From: NVTR01 sp036479015
GTDB taxonomy: Bacteria > Pseudomonadota > Alphaproteobacteria > Rhodobacterales > Rhodobacteraceae
Direction of reading: 5' to 3'
Length of the DNA: 64,000 nt
NCBI GenBank assembly: GCA_036479015.1
Contig: JAZGFB010000037.1
Location: 1 to 64,000, forward strand
Made by a program: the position numbers and the translations under genes
Shown: one piece after another, positions 44,814-53,400 of the stretch
Numbering within the stretch: position 1 is the stretch's first letter
How the letters are laid out: each line of letters begins with the position of its first letter
Notes under the pieces: model-generated
The model's input: the letters and a program-made list of their open reading frames with translations, nothing else
What the model was told of the DNA's origin: nothing
The model's database searches: none

Positions 44814-45116
44814 ACGTCCTTTCAAATGGGCAAAGATTGCCGCAAGGAAAGCCGTATTTCCCTGACGATGCTGTATGTCCGATCCCCAATTTGGGTCAAT
44901 CGTCAACAGCCAACCTCTCTGGCCCCATGGGCTTCGTCTGATACTTGTATATTCGGCTGCCCCCTGGCCCGCAATTACAAAAGCGTCAGATTGGTTTCCA
45001 TCAGCCACGCCTACAAACCTGTCACCCAACCATAATCTGTTGGCTGACAGCCTATTGGGGAACTATTCCAACGGGTTGGCGTTAAAAGAACTGTAAGATT
45101 TGACCCCGATCAGGGG
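44814..45116. other. Leader region of the cob operon
   Basis: About 300 bases between the receiver gene and the first cob gene, where the operon promoter must lie. I looked for the B12 box (AGYCAGGAGACCTGCC) and found no convincing match on the coding strand. A stretch like the riboswitch core, GGCTGCCCCC followed by CCCGCAATTACAA, occurs around 44955-44980, but on the opposite strand. The region could carry a diverged leader or none. Confidence 0.45.
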
Positions 45117-45117
45117 T
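45103..45117 (-). terminator. Weak hairpin after the receiver gene
   Basis: Five-base stem ACCCC / GGGGT with a five-base loop, overlapping the stop codon region of the response-regulator gene on its minus strand. There is only a short T-rich stretch after it. It may separate that gene from the cob operon downstream. Confidence 0.35.
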
Positions 45118-45476
45118 TAATGCGGGCCGTAATGTTCAACCAAAGCGCCCAGATCTTCCGGGCGCATTTTGGTTGGCATCATGGCGCAGGCGTTGGGAAT
45201 GTGCTGAAATATGGAACCGTCAGAGAAAAAGTTACTGTCAGATACAAAAATGATCTTGGCGTCCGGCAGCCGGTAACTGACAAAATCAGCGATAGCAAAG
45301 GCGCTGCCGCCCCGCATAACAAGGTCGAGAACAATAATATCTACAGTCGTTTTTAACAAAAACCGGACAGCCTTTGACTGGCTATCTGCCAGTTCAACAA
45401 CGTGACCCTGTCTTTCTAAATGGCCCACCCAGACCTTTGCCAGATCTGTGTTTTCCTTAACAATCAATACTCGCAT
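45117..45476 (-). CDS. Single-domain response regulator with altered acidic pocket
   Basis: 119 residues from the ATG at 45476. It is a lone CheY-like receiver: MRVLIVKENTDLA, phospho-acceptor Asp51 in IIVLDLVMRGG, the Ser in IIFVSDS and a Lys in MPTKM. The acidic pair before the first helix, normally Glu-Asp or Asp-Asp, is Lys7-Glu8-Asn9, so metal binding and phosphorylation may be weak. No kinase lies nearby. It sits between the two cobalamin gene sets, on the strand of the cob operon. Role unknown. Confidence 0.82.
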   Translation of the reverse strand: MRVLIVKENTDLAKVWVGHLERQGHVVELADSQSKAVRFLLKTTVDIIVLDLVMRGGSAFAIADFVSYRLPDAKIIFVSDSNFFSDGSIFQHIPNACAMMPTKMRPEDLGALVEHYGPH

Positions 45477-45653
45477 AACTTTAGTAACCACCCACAATAA
45501 GCGTTCACCGCTTGCCGCTCCCGTGGCGATAAATAGAGCTGAATTAGTTAACAAGTTATTAACACACGCCAAAAACCGTTAACGGCCGGATGCTGTTGTG
45601 CTTTAGATGATAATCCGTTCAAAGGGAGTCTAAATAAGTCGGATGGCACGGAA

Positions 45654-46022
45654 ATGACAACCTGGATTACAATTTGTGACACCTGCAAACGCGAAGGCTG
45701 GGAAGCTGGCGAAGCGGCACTTAGCGACGGTGAGCTGTTGGCCTCATTGATAGAACAGCGGGTCAAACACTCGGCGGTAAAAACCCGCCGCACGTCCTGC
45801 ATGATGGGCTGCACACATGGCTGCAATGTTGCCATTCAAGGGGCAGGAAAGCTGGCATATACAGTTGGAAATTTTCTACCCGACACAGAAGCCGCCGACG
45901 CCATTGTCAGCTATGCGGAACTGCACGCCGACAGCCCCACAGGCCAGGTGCCGTACCGGACATGGCCCAAGGCCATCAAAGGCCACTTTATCACCCGCCA
46001 TCAACCCCTGCCGGACGCATGA
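45654..46022 (+). CDS. DUF1636 metal-binding protein
   Basis: 122 residues with two cysteine groups, ICDTCKREGWE near the N-terminus and CMMGCTHGC near residues 50-58, which fit a metal or Fe-S site. DUF1636 proteins are found next to B12 and metal-chaperone genes. It overlaps cobC by four bases (ATGA), so it forms a plus-strand operon with cobC and cobD. Its role in B12 synthesis is not established; a metal-handling role is inferred. Confidence 0.85.
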   Translation: MTTWITICDTCKREGWEAGEAALSDGELLASLIEQRVKHSAVKTRRTSCMMGCTHGCNVAIQGAGKLAYTVGNFLPDTEAADAIVSYAELHADSPTGQVPYRTWPKAIKGHFITRHQPLPDA

Positions 46023-46966
46023 GCAAACCGCGCGACCACGGCGGCGGGTTAGACGCCGCTATCGCCCGCTACGGCGGGGACCGCGCCGGTTGGCTTGACC
46101 TGTCCACCGGGATCAACCCGGTGCCGTACCCGACCGGTGATATCAGCCCTAACTGTTGGCAAACGCTGCCCGATATCGCCGCCCAGGACCGCCTGATCAA
46201 CGCCGCCCGTGCATTCTGGAACATACCTGATACTGCACATATTATTGCCGCACCGGGCGCATCGGCGCTTATTGCCCAATTGCCGCGCCTGCTTGGAACG
46301 CCAAAATCAGCGCAAATTGTCGGGCCAACCTACAATGAATGGCAAGCCGCGTTCGAAAACGCTGGCTGGGCGGTTTCGGCGGCCCCAACTGATCCTGCGG
46401 TCCGTATCACTGTCCATCCCAACAATCCTGACGGGGCGCGCGCCCAACATGACATGCTGGCAGACCCGGGCATAAGCATCATCGATGAAAGCTTCTGCGA
46501 TACCGTACCAGAGGCCAGCCTGATGCCTAATTTCGACGGGGAAAACACCATATTCATCAAAAGTTTCGGTAAATTCTGGGGGCTTGCCGGTATCCGGCTG
46601 GGGTTTGCAATTGCGCCCCCTGCACTGGTGGAAAAACTATCTGACGCGCTGGGGCCATGGCCTGTTTCCGGCCCGGCTTTAGAAATTGGCGCGCGGGCTT
46701 TGCTCGATGAAAACTGGGCAAACCAAACCCGCCTGCGCTTAGAGCATGACACCCAAAGGCTAGACGATCTAATGAAATCCAGCGGTGCCGGGCCGGGTGT
46801 CGGCACGTCGCTGTTTCGGCTGTATCAGGTTGACGATGCACAGGCCTGGCAAGACAGGTTGGCCCGCGGCCATGTCTGGTCACGCATCTTCCCCTATTCC
46901 AAAACCTGGCTGCGCCTTGGCCTACCTCACCCTGACAAATGGGGCCAGTTGGAAGCCGCGTTATGA
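46019..46966 (+). CDS. cobC: CobC, aminotransferase-type L-threonine-O-3-phosphate decarboxylase homologue
   Basis: 315 residues from the ATG at 46019. A PLP fold-type I protein: LDLSTGINPVPYP near the start, the Asp in IIDESFCDT and the PLP Lys in FIKSFGKFWGLAG (about residue 185). It supplies the (R)-1-amino-2-propanol (phosphate) side chain. It is coupled to DUF1636 upstream and to cobD downstream by four-base overlaps. In aerobic producers CobC and CobD act together in attaching the linker. Confidence 0.93.
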   Translation: MSKPRDHGGGLDAAIARYGGDRAGWLDLSTGINPVPYPTGDISPNCWQTLPDIAAQDRLINAARAFWNIPDTAHIIAAPGASALIAQLPRLLGTPKSAQIVGPTYNEWQAAFENAGWAVSAAPTDPAVRITVHPNNPDGARAQHDMLADPGISIIDESFCDTVPEASLMPNFDGENTIFIKSFGKFWGLAGIRLGFAIAPPALVEKLSDALGPWPVSGPALEIGARALLDENWANQTRLRLEHDTQRLDDLMKSSGAGPGVGTSLFRLYQVDDAQAWQDRLARGHVWSRIFPYSKTWLRLGLPHPDKWGQLEAAL

Positions 46967-47877
46967 ACGTGGCGGGCGCCATCGCGATTGCCATGGTATT
47001 GGACGCGGTGTTTGGCGAACCGGGTTGGCTGTGGTCACGCATGCGCCATCCCGCAGTGTTAATCGGCAATATTATCAGCTGGTTAGACAGGCAGCTAAAC
47101 ACCGACAGCCAGCGCAAATTGCGCGGAGTGCTAACCGTCATTATTCTCATTGCGCTTGGCATTCTGCTTTCCCTGCTGCTGCGAATTTTACCAGCCACAG
47201 TTTTTATCGAAACCATATTGGCCGCAATATTGCTGGCCCATAAAAGCCTAACAGCCCATGTTGCAGACGTTGCCACTGCGCTGCGTCTGTCACTGGACAA
47301 AGGCCGCAAATCTGTTGCCAAGATAGTAGGCCGCGACACCCGCGACATGGACGAACCGGCTGTGGTGCGCGGCGCGATTGAAAGCGCGGCGGAAAACCTA
47401 TCTGACGGGGTGATCGCGCCTGTATTCTGGTTCCTGATCGCCGGATTTCCCGGCATGCTGATCTATAAGATCATCAATACCGCTGACAGCATGATCGGCT
47501 ACAAAAACCAAAGGTACGAACAATTTGGCTGGGCGGCGGCACGGTTGGACGATGTCTTAAACTGGGTGCCTGCACGCATGACGGCGGCCTTGATTGCACT
47601 GGCACATCTGCGCCCCGGCATTGGGTTGTCTGTGGCACGCGACGCCCGCCTGCACCGATCCCCCAACGCCGGATGGCCCGAAGCAGCGATGGCGATTTGC
47701 CTGAATATCTCGTTGGCTGGGCCACGCAGCTATGATGGTGAAGTCAGGGATTTTCCCTATGTCCACCCTGACGGCGAATCTGATCTTGGCCCCGCAGATA
47801 TTGACCGCGCCGTTACAGCCCTGTGGAAAGCCTGGGTGCTGACGTTGGTATTTGTTCTGATGCTGGCTGTTGTCTGA
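46963..47877 (+). CDS. cobD: Adenosylcobinamide-phosphate synthase
   Basis: 304 residues from the ATG at 46963. Membrane protein of the CobD/CbiB family: VLDAVFGEPGW, HPAVLIGNIISWLD, RDTRDMDEPAVVRGAIESAA and FPYVHPDGESDLGP. It links cobyric acid to aminopropanol phosphate. The first codons overlap the cobC stop (ATGA). It is the last gene of this set. Confidence 0.94.
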   Translation: MNVAGAIAIAMVLDAVFGEPGWLWSRMRHPAVLIGNIISWLDRQLNTDSQRKLRGVLTVIILIALGILLSLLLRILPATVFIETILAAILLAHKSLTAHVADVATALRLSLDKGRKSVAKIVGRDTRDMDEPAVVRGAIESAAENLSDGVIAPVFWFLIAGFPGMLIYKIINTADSMIGYKNQRYEQFGWAAARLDDVLNWVPARMTAALIALAHLRPGIGLSVARDARLHRSPNAGWPEAAMAICLNISLAGPRSYDGEVRDFPYVHPDGESDLGPADIDRAVTALWKAWVLTLVFVLMLAVV

Positions 47878-47921
47878 CCCGGGGAACATGTTAGATTGTG
47901 GTAAGTTTAAACAGGATTTTC

Positions 47922-49097
47922 ATGCGTATTTTTTCATTCCTTGCTGCCACGCTCATGCTGGCGCATTCCGCTTCTGCTCAGGTAAGCTGCGGCGGCTCAT
48001 TTCCCACATTCGTTAACAATATCAAAGCCGAGGCACTATCGCGCGGGCATAGTAAGGCCGCCGTGAAAAAGTTCCTTGCCAGCGCCGCATTGGACCCCGC
48101 CGTCATTCGGGCCGATCGGGCTCAGGGCATTTTCAAGATGGATTTTCTTGAATTTTCCGGCCGCGTGATCAGCCAATACCGCATGGATTATGGCCGTCGC
48201 TATGCCAAAGAACTGGACAGCGTTTTTGACCAAATTCAGCGTGATTACGGCGTGTCACGGGGGGTTTTACTGGCATTCTGGGCACTGGAAACAGATTTTG
48301 GCCAGGTACAGGGCGACTTTAACACGCTGAACAGCCTGTTGACCCTTTCGCATGATTGCCGCCGACCCGAACTGTTCTTGCCGCAGGTTTTTGCAGCACT
48401 TGAACTGTTTGAACGGGGTGATTTTGAACCAAAAAACACCACAGGTGCCTGGGCTGGCGAAATTGGCATGGTGCAAATGTTGCCCGAGGACATCCTGACA
48501 AACGGTGTCGATGGCGATGGTGATGGTAGGGTAAGCCTTAAAACTTCACCGGCTGATGCCTTGATGTCAGGTGGGAAAATGCTGCGCGCCCTGGGCTGGC
48601 GCGCCAATGAACCCTGGTTGCAGGAAATTGCCGTGCCTAGCACGTTGAACTGGGCGCAAACCGGGCTGACCCATTCCAAAACTGTCAAACAGTGGGCTCG
48701 CCTTGGTGTTACCGCGCGCGGCGGGGCACTGGGCCCGGCCAACATGCAGGCATCGGTTTTGCTGCCCATGGGGCGCAACGGACCGGCGTTTTTGGCATAC
48801 CCAAATTTCTTTACCTATTTTGAATGGAACCAAAGCTTTGTCTACGTCACATCGGCCGCTTATTTTGCCACCAGGCTAGAGGGCGCAGATACCTATGCCA
48901 GGGGCAACGCCAGCCCGGCACTGTCGGATGCTCAGATGAAATCTTTGCAGACCAAACTGCGCAAACGCGGCCATGACGTTGGCAAGGTTGATGGCATATT
49001 AGGTGCCAAAACCCGTGCAGCGGTACAAAGCGAACAGCTCAGACTGGGGCTGCCAGCGGATGCCTGGCCAACACTTGGGTTACTGTCGGCGCTTTAG
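47922..49097 (+). CDS. Lytic murein transglycosylase (SLT_2/MltB type)
   Basis: 391 residues from the ATG at 47922, which has an AGGA site; a GTG at 47898 would add eight residues before the signal peptide. After the signal peptide the catalytic domain has FWALETDFGQVQGDFN with the catalytic Glu, then AGEIGMVQMLPED. A C-terminal peptidoglycan-binding domain (about 335-390, KSLQTKLRKRGHDVGKVDG) is present. It cleaves the glycan strand in the periplasm. It is convergent with glpK, only five bases apart. Confidence 0.92.
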   Translation: MRIFSFLAATLMLAHSASAQVSCGGSFPTFVNNIKAEALSRGHSKAAVKKFLASAALDPAVIRADRAQGIFKMDFLEFSGRVISQYRMDYGRRYAKELDSVFDQIQRDYGVSRGVLLAFWALETDFGQVQGDFNTLNSLLTLSHDCRRPELFLPQVFAALELFERGDFEPKNTTGAWAGEIGMVQMLPEDILTNGVDGDGDGRVSLKTSPADALMSGGKMLRALGWRANEPWLQEIAVPSTLNWAQTGLTHSKTVKQWARLGVTARGGALGPANMQASVLLPMGRNGPAFLAYPNFFTYFEWNQSFVYVTSAAYFATRLEGADTYARGNASPALSDAQMKSLQTKLRKRGHDVGKVDGILGAKTRAAVQSEQLRLGLPADAWPTLGLLSAL

Positions 49098-49102
49098 CGG
49101 CA

Positions 49103-50590
49103 TTATCTGCTTAGCGTCCGTGACACCGCGTCCTGCCAGCCTGCATATTTATCGGCGCGCACATTGGCATCCATCGCCGGTTCAAATGTTCTTTCCCGGT
49201 TCCAGGTTTGCGCAAACCCAGCCTGATCCGGATATATCCCGGCCTTCCAACCCGCCAGCCAGGCGGCACCGCGCGCTGTAGATTCAAGTACCTTTGGCCG
49301 ATCCACCGAAATGCCAACCATGTCCGCCAGGAACTGCATGGTCCAGTCCGACGCCGCCATTCCGCCATCGACCCGCAAGCCAGTGCTGCCGCCCAAACCC
49401 GGCATATCCCTGTCCATTGCTTCCAGCAAATCGCGGGCTTGATAACCAACGCTTTCCAATGCCGCGCGCGAAATTTCTGCCGGGCCCGTGTTTCTGGACA
49501 GGCCAAAAATCGCGCCCTTACAGTCAGCATCCCAGTATGGCGCGCCCAACCCTGTAAACGCCGGCACCAGATATACAGGTTGCGCCGGATCGGCCTGCAG
49601 GGCCATGGTTTCTGCCTGACCCGCCTGATCAATAATTTTCAACCCGTCGCGCAGCCACTGCACCACAGCACCGGCAATAAAGATCGACCCCTCCAGCGCA
49701 TAGGTAACCTGACCATCCAGCTGATAAGCGATCGTTGACAGCAGCCTGTTGTCAGACCGCACGATGGTTGAACCGGTGTTCAGCAAAACAAAACACCCGG
49801 TTCCAAAGGTCGCCTTTATCATCCCCGGCTCAAAACACGCCTGACCAATTGTCGCCGCCTGTTGGTCGCCAGCCACGCCCAATATCGGGATGGCAGCGCC
49901 AAAAATCGCTGGATCAGTTGTGCCAAAATCCCCAGCACTATCCAGCACCTGCGGCAACATTTGCATCGGCACATCCAGCGCCCTGCACAGCTCAGGGTCC
50001 CAGGCACCGGCCTGAATGTCATACAACATGGTGCGGGCCGCATTTGTTGCGTCGGTTGCATGCACCTTGCCGCCGGTAAGATGCCAGATCAAAAAGCTGT
50101 CGACAGTTCCAAACAACAGCTTTCCCTTGGCAGCGCGATCGCGCGCACCATCTACAGTATCAAGAACCCACTTAATCTTGGTGGCGGAAAAATATGGGTC
50201 TAGTAGCAACCCGGTGCGCTCTGAAACGGTTGGCTCTAACCCATCTGCCTTAAGCTTTTCACAGATATCGGCGGTTCGCCGATCTTGCCATACAATGGCG
50301 TTATGCACCGGTTCGCCTGTCTCTTTGTCCCAAACCAGCGTTGTTTCACGCTGATTTGTAATTCCGATCCCGGCCACTGATGCCCCACCACCGGGGGTCT
50401 TTGACATGACGTCCTTGCAGGTGGCCAATGTGGTTTGCAAAATGTCAGCTGGCGCATGCTCGACCCAGCCGGGCTGGGGGAAATGCTGCTGAAATTCCTG
50501 CTGTGCAGAAACCACAACATTCAGGGCCTCATCAAATATTATGGCGCGGGTTGACGTTGTGCCCTGATCGATGGCCAAAACATGCTTCAT
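49103..50590 (-). CDS. glpK: Glycerol kinase
   Basis: 495 residues from the ATG at 50590. FGGY kinase fold with AIDQGTTSTRAIIFDEAL at the N-terminus, WLIWHLT-like FLIWHLTGGKVH, and the C-terminal SIG block LRVDGGMAASDWTMQFLADM. It makes glycerol 3-phosphate for GlpD. Its start overlaps the glpD stop by four bases. No glycerol transporter gene lies in the window. Confidence 0.96.
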   Translation of the reverse strand: MKHVLAIDQGTTSTRAIIFDEALNVVVSAQQEFQQHFPQPGWVEHAPADILQTTLATCKDVMSKTPGGGASVAGIGITNQRETTLVWDKETGEPVHNAIVWQDRRTADICEKLKADGLEPTVSERTGLLLDPYFSATKIKWVLDTVDGARDRAAKGKLLFGTVDSFLIWHLTGGKVHATDATNAARTMLYDIQAGAWDPELCRALDVPMQMLPQVLDSAGDFGTTDPAIFGAAIPILGVAGDQQAATIGQACFEPGMIKATFGTGCFVLLNTGSTIVRSDNRLLSTIAYQLDGQVTYALEGSIFIAGAVVQWLRDGLKIIDQAGQAETMALQADPAQPVYLVPAFTGLGAPYWDADCKGAIFGLSRNTGPAEISRAALESVGYQARDLLEAMDRDMPGLGGSTGLRVDGGMAASDWTMQFLADMVGISVDRPKVLESTARGAAWLAGWKAGIYPDQAGFAQTWNRERTFEPAMDANVRADKYAGWQDAVSRTLSR

Positions 50591-52101
50591 TTGGCCGCCG
50601 CACCCATCCATTTGTCCAGAGCTGTCACTTGGCTTTGCGTCATCTTAAGCCCCAGTTTGGTACGCCGCCAAACCACGTCTTCGCCGGTTTGGGCAAATTC
50701 CTTTGCCATCAGCCACTTTACTTCGGCTTCAGACAAAGTAGCGCCAAAATCGATGCCCAGATCTGCGGTGACCTGCGCAGCGCCCAGCAGCAGTTTTGCC
50801 TCGGTACCATAGGTTCTTATCAGCCGTTCTGCCCAATCGGCGGTTAGAAATGGATACTGCACGCGCAATTCAGCAATAAGACCGGGCGCGCCACCAACAG
50901 CAAAATCACCGCCCGCCAAGGCAACACCAGCCGTCCAGTTTTTGCCCGGAACGGGCATCACATCGGCAAGCTTTGTTAGCACCTCTTCGGACAGGTGGCG
51001 GTAAGACGTGATTTTACCACCAAAAACATTTAGCAACGGCGGTTGGTGGTTTTTATCCAGCGACAAAACATAATCGCGGGTTGCTTGTGTCGCCGAGGAT
51101 GCACCGTCATCATATAGCGGGCGCACACCGGAATAGCGCCAAAGGATATCGCTTAGGGAGACAGGTTCCAAAAGATAGTCTGAGACAAAATCGCAAAGGT
51201 ACTGGGCCTCGGCATCGGTGCAGGTTGCATCCCCCGGCGACCCGGAATGTTCGGCCTCGGTGGTGCCAATCAGCGAAAAGTCTTTCTCAAACGGGATGAC
51301 AAAGACAATACGGTTGTCTGAACCCTGAAAAATATAGGGCTGGTCATGGCCCACCAGACGTTTGGTAACAATGTGACTGCCCCGCACCAAGCGCACACTT
51401 TCAGGTGAGGATATGCCCAGTTTGTCGGCTATCACGTCACTAACCCACGGCCCGGACGCATTTACCAAGGCTTTCGCCTCATAGGTCTGCACCAGGTTTG
51501 TAACTGAATCCCGTGTCGTTACTGTCCAGAAATCCCCTGTCCGTTTGGCCCCAGTGACGGTGGTACGGGTTAGAACCTTGGCACCATTTTCGGCGGCATC
51601 CCTAGCGTTTAGCACCACCAGCCGCGCATCTTGAACCCAGCAATCAGAATATTCAAAGCCGGTGACAAAGTCAGGTTTCAATGCCTTGCCGGCTTGGTGA
51701 TGCCGCAGATCAAGCGTTCGCGTTGCCGGTAATATTTTCCGGCCACCGATATAGTCATAAATAAACAACCCAAGTCTGATCAGCCATTTAGGCCGCAGCC
51801 CGCGGTGATGCGGCAACACAAACCGCATCGGCCAACTGATATGGGGCATGGCACTTAACAGACGCTCGCGCTCAATCAGCGATTCCCGCACCAGACGAAA
51901 TTCGTAATATTCAAGATACCTTAGGCCACCGTGAAAAAGCTTGGTGGATGCCGATGACGTTGCCTGGGCCAGATCGCCCTGCTCGGCCAAAATTACCGAC
52001 ATGCCGCGACCGGCGGCATCGCGGGCAATTCCACAGCCATTCACGCCGCCACCAATGATGAAAATATCAGCCCTGTCAGCGGGCTTGTTTGCCTTGGTCA
52101 T
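50587..52101 (-). CDS. glpD: Glycerol-3-phosphate dehydrogenase, FAD-dependent
   Basis: 504 residues. The FAD-binding motif FIIGGGVNGCGIARDAAGRG starts near residue 14, and SSKLFHGGLRYLE-type sequence STKLFHGGLRYLEYYEF follows. It oxidises glycerol 3-phosphate to dihydroxyacetone phosphate and passes electrons to quinone at the membrane. It is coupled to glpK and follows the LacI-type regulator after 72 bases. Confidence 0.96.
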   Translation of the reverse strand: MTKANKPADRADIFIIGGGVNGCGIARDAAGRGMSVILAEQGDLAQATSSASTKLFHGGLRYLEYYEFRLVRESLIERERLLSAMPHISWPMRFVLPHHRGLRPKWLIRLGLFIYDYIGGRKILPATRTLDLRHHQAGKALKPDFVTGFEYSDCWVQDARLVVLNARDAAENGAKVLTRTTVTGAKRTGDFWTVTTRDSVTNLVQTYEAKALVNASGPWVSDVIADKLGISSPESVRLVRGSHIVTKRLVGHDQPYIFQGSDNRIVFVIPFEKDFSLIGTTEAEHSGSPGDATCTDAEAQYLCDFVSDYLLEPVSLSDILWRYSGVRPLYDDGASSATQATRDYVLSLDKNHQPPLLNVFGGKITSYRHLSEEVLTKLADVMPVPGKNWTAGVALAGGDFAVGGAPGLIAELRVQYPFLTADWAERLIRTYGTEAKLLLGAAQVTADLGIDFGATLSEAEVKWLMAKEFAQTGEDVVWRRTKLGLKMTQSQVTALDKWMGAAAK

Positions 52102-52173
52102 TGGATATTAGCCCAAAAATTACTACCGAATACTTTTGTTGCCCTTGGGGAAAATGTTAGAAACCCCATCCGA

Positions 52174-53205
52174 TCACCGGCGCAATGTATCGCCCGCTGA
52201 CAGCAGCGGGGTCATAACCTGCGTCTCACCCGGAATGCTGGGGTCTTCCACTCTTTGTGCAACCAGTTGCGCAGCGGCACGACCAATTTCAATGCGGCAG
52301 GCATCCATTGTCGCCAGCTTTTTTGGTAGCCCGTCCAGCAGTTCGACACCATTAAAGCCCGCCAACCCGACCTGCCCCGGAACATCAATTCCATTCTCCA
52401 GGCAATACAACAATCCACCCGCACCGATCATGTCATTTGAATAGTAAATGAAATCCAGATCAGGGGTTCGTTTCAACAGCTTTTCTGTCATCTCACGGCC
52501 CTTTGCCAAGGCGGATCCACCCGAATAAAAACTTTGATCGGCCACTTCCAAACCGGCTTTCGCCAGCGCCTCGGTAAAGCCTTCAAACCGCTTGCGGGCA
52601 CGGTGATCCAGCGGCATTTTAGTGCCCAGAAAACCAATTCTTTTGTATCCAGCTTCAACGATCTCTTGCGCCATTTCGCGCCCGGCGCGCCGGTGTGAGA
52701 TACCGACCGCTGAATCAATCGGATCTCCGTCCACATCCATAATTTCGATGACCGGTATCCCAGCTGCACGCAACATGGCGTTGCTGGCGTCACTGTGTTC
52801 CAGCCCGGCAATAATAACCCCGGACGGGCGCCAGGACAGCATTTCGTACAACACCCTCTCTTCGCGCTCCGGGTGGTAATTTGTGACGCCCACCACGGGC
52901 TGCAGGTCCGTCTGATCCAAAACGTCAGATATTCCTGTCATCACTTCCGGGAAAACCATGTTTGATAGCGACGGTATGATCACAGCCACCAGGCTTACCC
53001 GTTGCGACGCCAACGCCCCGGCAATTTTGTTTGGAACATATCCCAGGGCTTTTGAAGCCGCCAACACCTTGGCCCTGGTTGCATCCGATACATCGCCCCG
53101 GCCCCGCAACACGCGCGACACCGTCATTTCGCTTACACCGGATGCTTCTGAAACATCCCGAAGCGTAAGTGGGCGTTTGGGTGCACCAGTTGTAGACATT
53201 ACCAT
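52174..53205 (-). CDS. LacI-family transcriptional regulator, probably of glpDK
   Basis: 343 residues from the ATG at 53205 (AAAGG upstream); two longer starts exist. The HTH is LTLRDVSEASGVSEMTVSRVLRGRG followed by the hinge helix YVPNKIAGALASQ, and the sugar-binding core follows (SLVAVIIPSLSNMVFPEVM). It is upstream of glpD on the same strand, so it may control the glp genes. Many proteobacteria use DeoR-type GlpR here, so a LacI-type is unusual; the binding site is not identified. Confidence 0.88.
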   Translation of the reverse strand: MVMSTTGAPKRPLTLRDVSEASGVSEMTVSRVLRGRGDVSDATRAKVLAASKALGYVPNKIAGALASQRVSLVAVIIPSLSNMVFPEVMTGISDVLDQTDLQPVVGVTNYHPEREERVLYEMLSWRPSGVIIAGLEHSDASNAMLRAAGIPVIEIMDVDGDPIDSAVGISHRRAGREMAQEIVEAGYKRIGFLGTKMPLDHRARKRFEGFTEALAKAGLEVADQSFYSGGSALAKGREMTEKLLKRTPDLDFIYYSNDMIGAGGLLYCLENGIDVPGQVGLAGFNGVELLDGLPKKLATMDACRIEIGRAAAQLVAQRVEDPSIPGETQVMTPLLSAGDTLRR

Positions 53206-53400
53206 GGGGAAGCCTTTGTCAGATATTACTGCCCCTTGTTGACGCATATTTGCCACCTGTTCAAGCGATCTGGTGTGGCTGTTGTGCACTGGCCCTGCCA
53301 AATCGGCAAAGCGGCGTCATACAAATGCCGACTGGTTTTCATTGACAGCCCGGGCGCAATCGGAGATTCCAAAATCTGATATTATGCCAAAGGGGCGCAA

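Noticed and set aside
44941..45000. Stretch resembling the cobalamin riboswitch core (GGCTGCCCCC then CCCGCAATTACAA)
   Set aside because: It is on the strand opposite to the cob operon, no gene on that strand begins nearby, and I find neither the AGGGAA segment nor a B12 box around it.
44814..45029. Open frame upstream of the small cob membrane protein, making a 141-residue protein
   Set aside because: The internal ATG at 44813 has an AAAGGA site and gives a signal-like start; the upstream part has no ribosome binding site and no recognisable family.
46557..47456. 299-residue minus-strand frame opposite cobC and cobD
   Set aside because: No domain, no ribosome binding site, and both cobC and cobD are clear on the plus strand.
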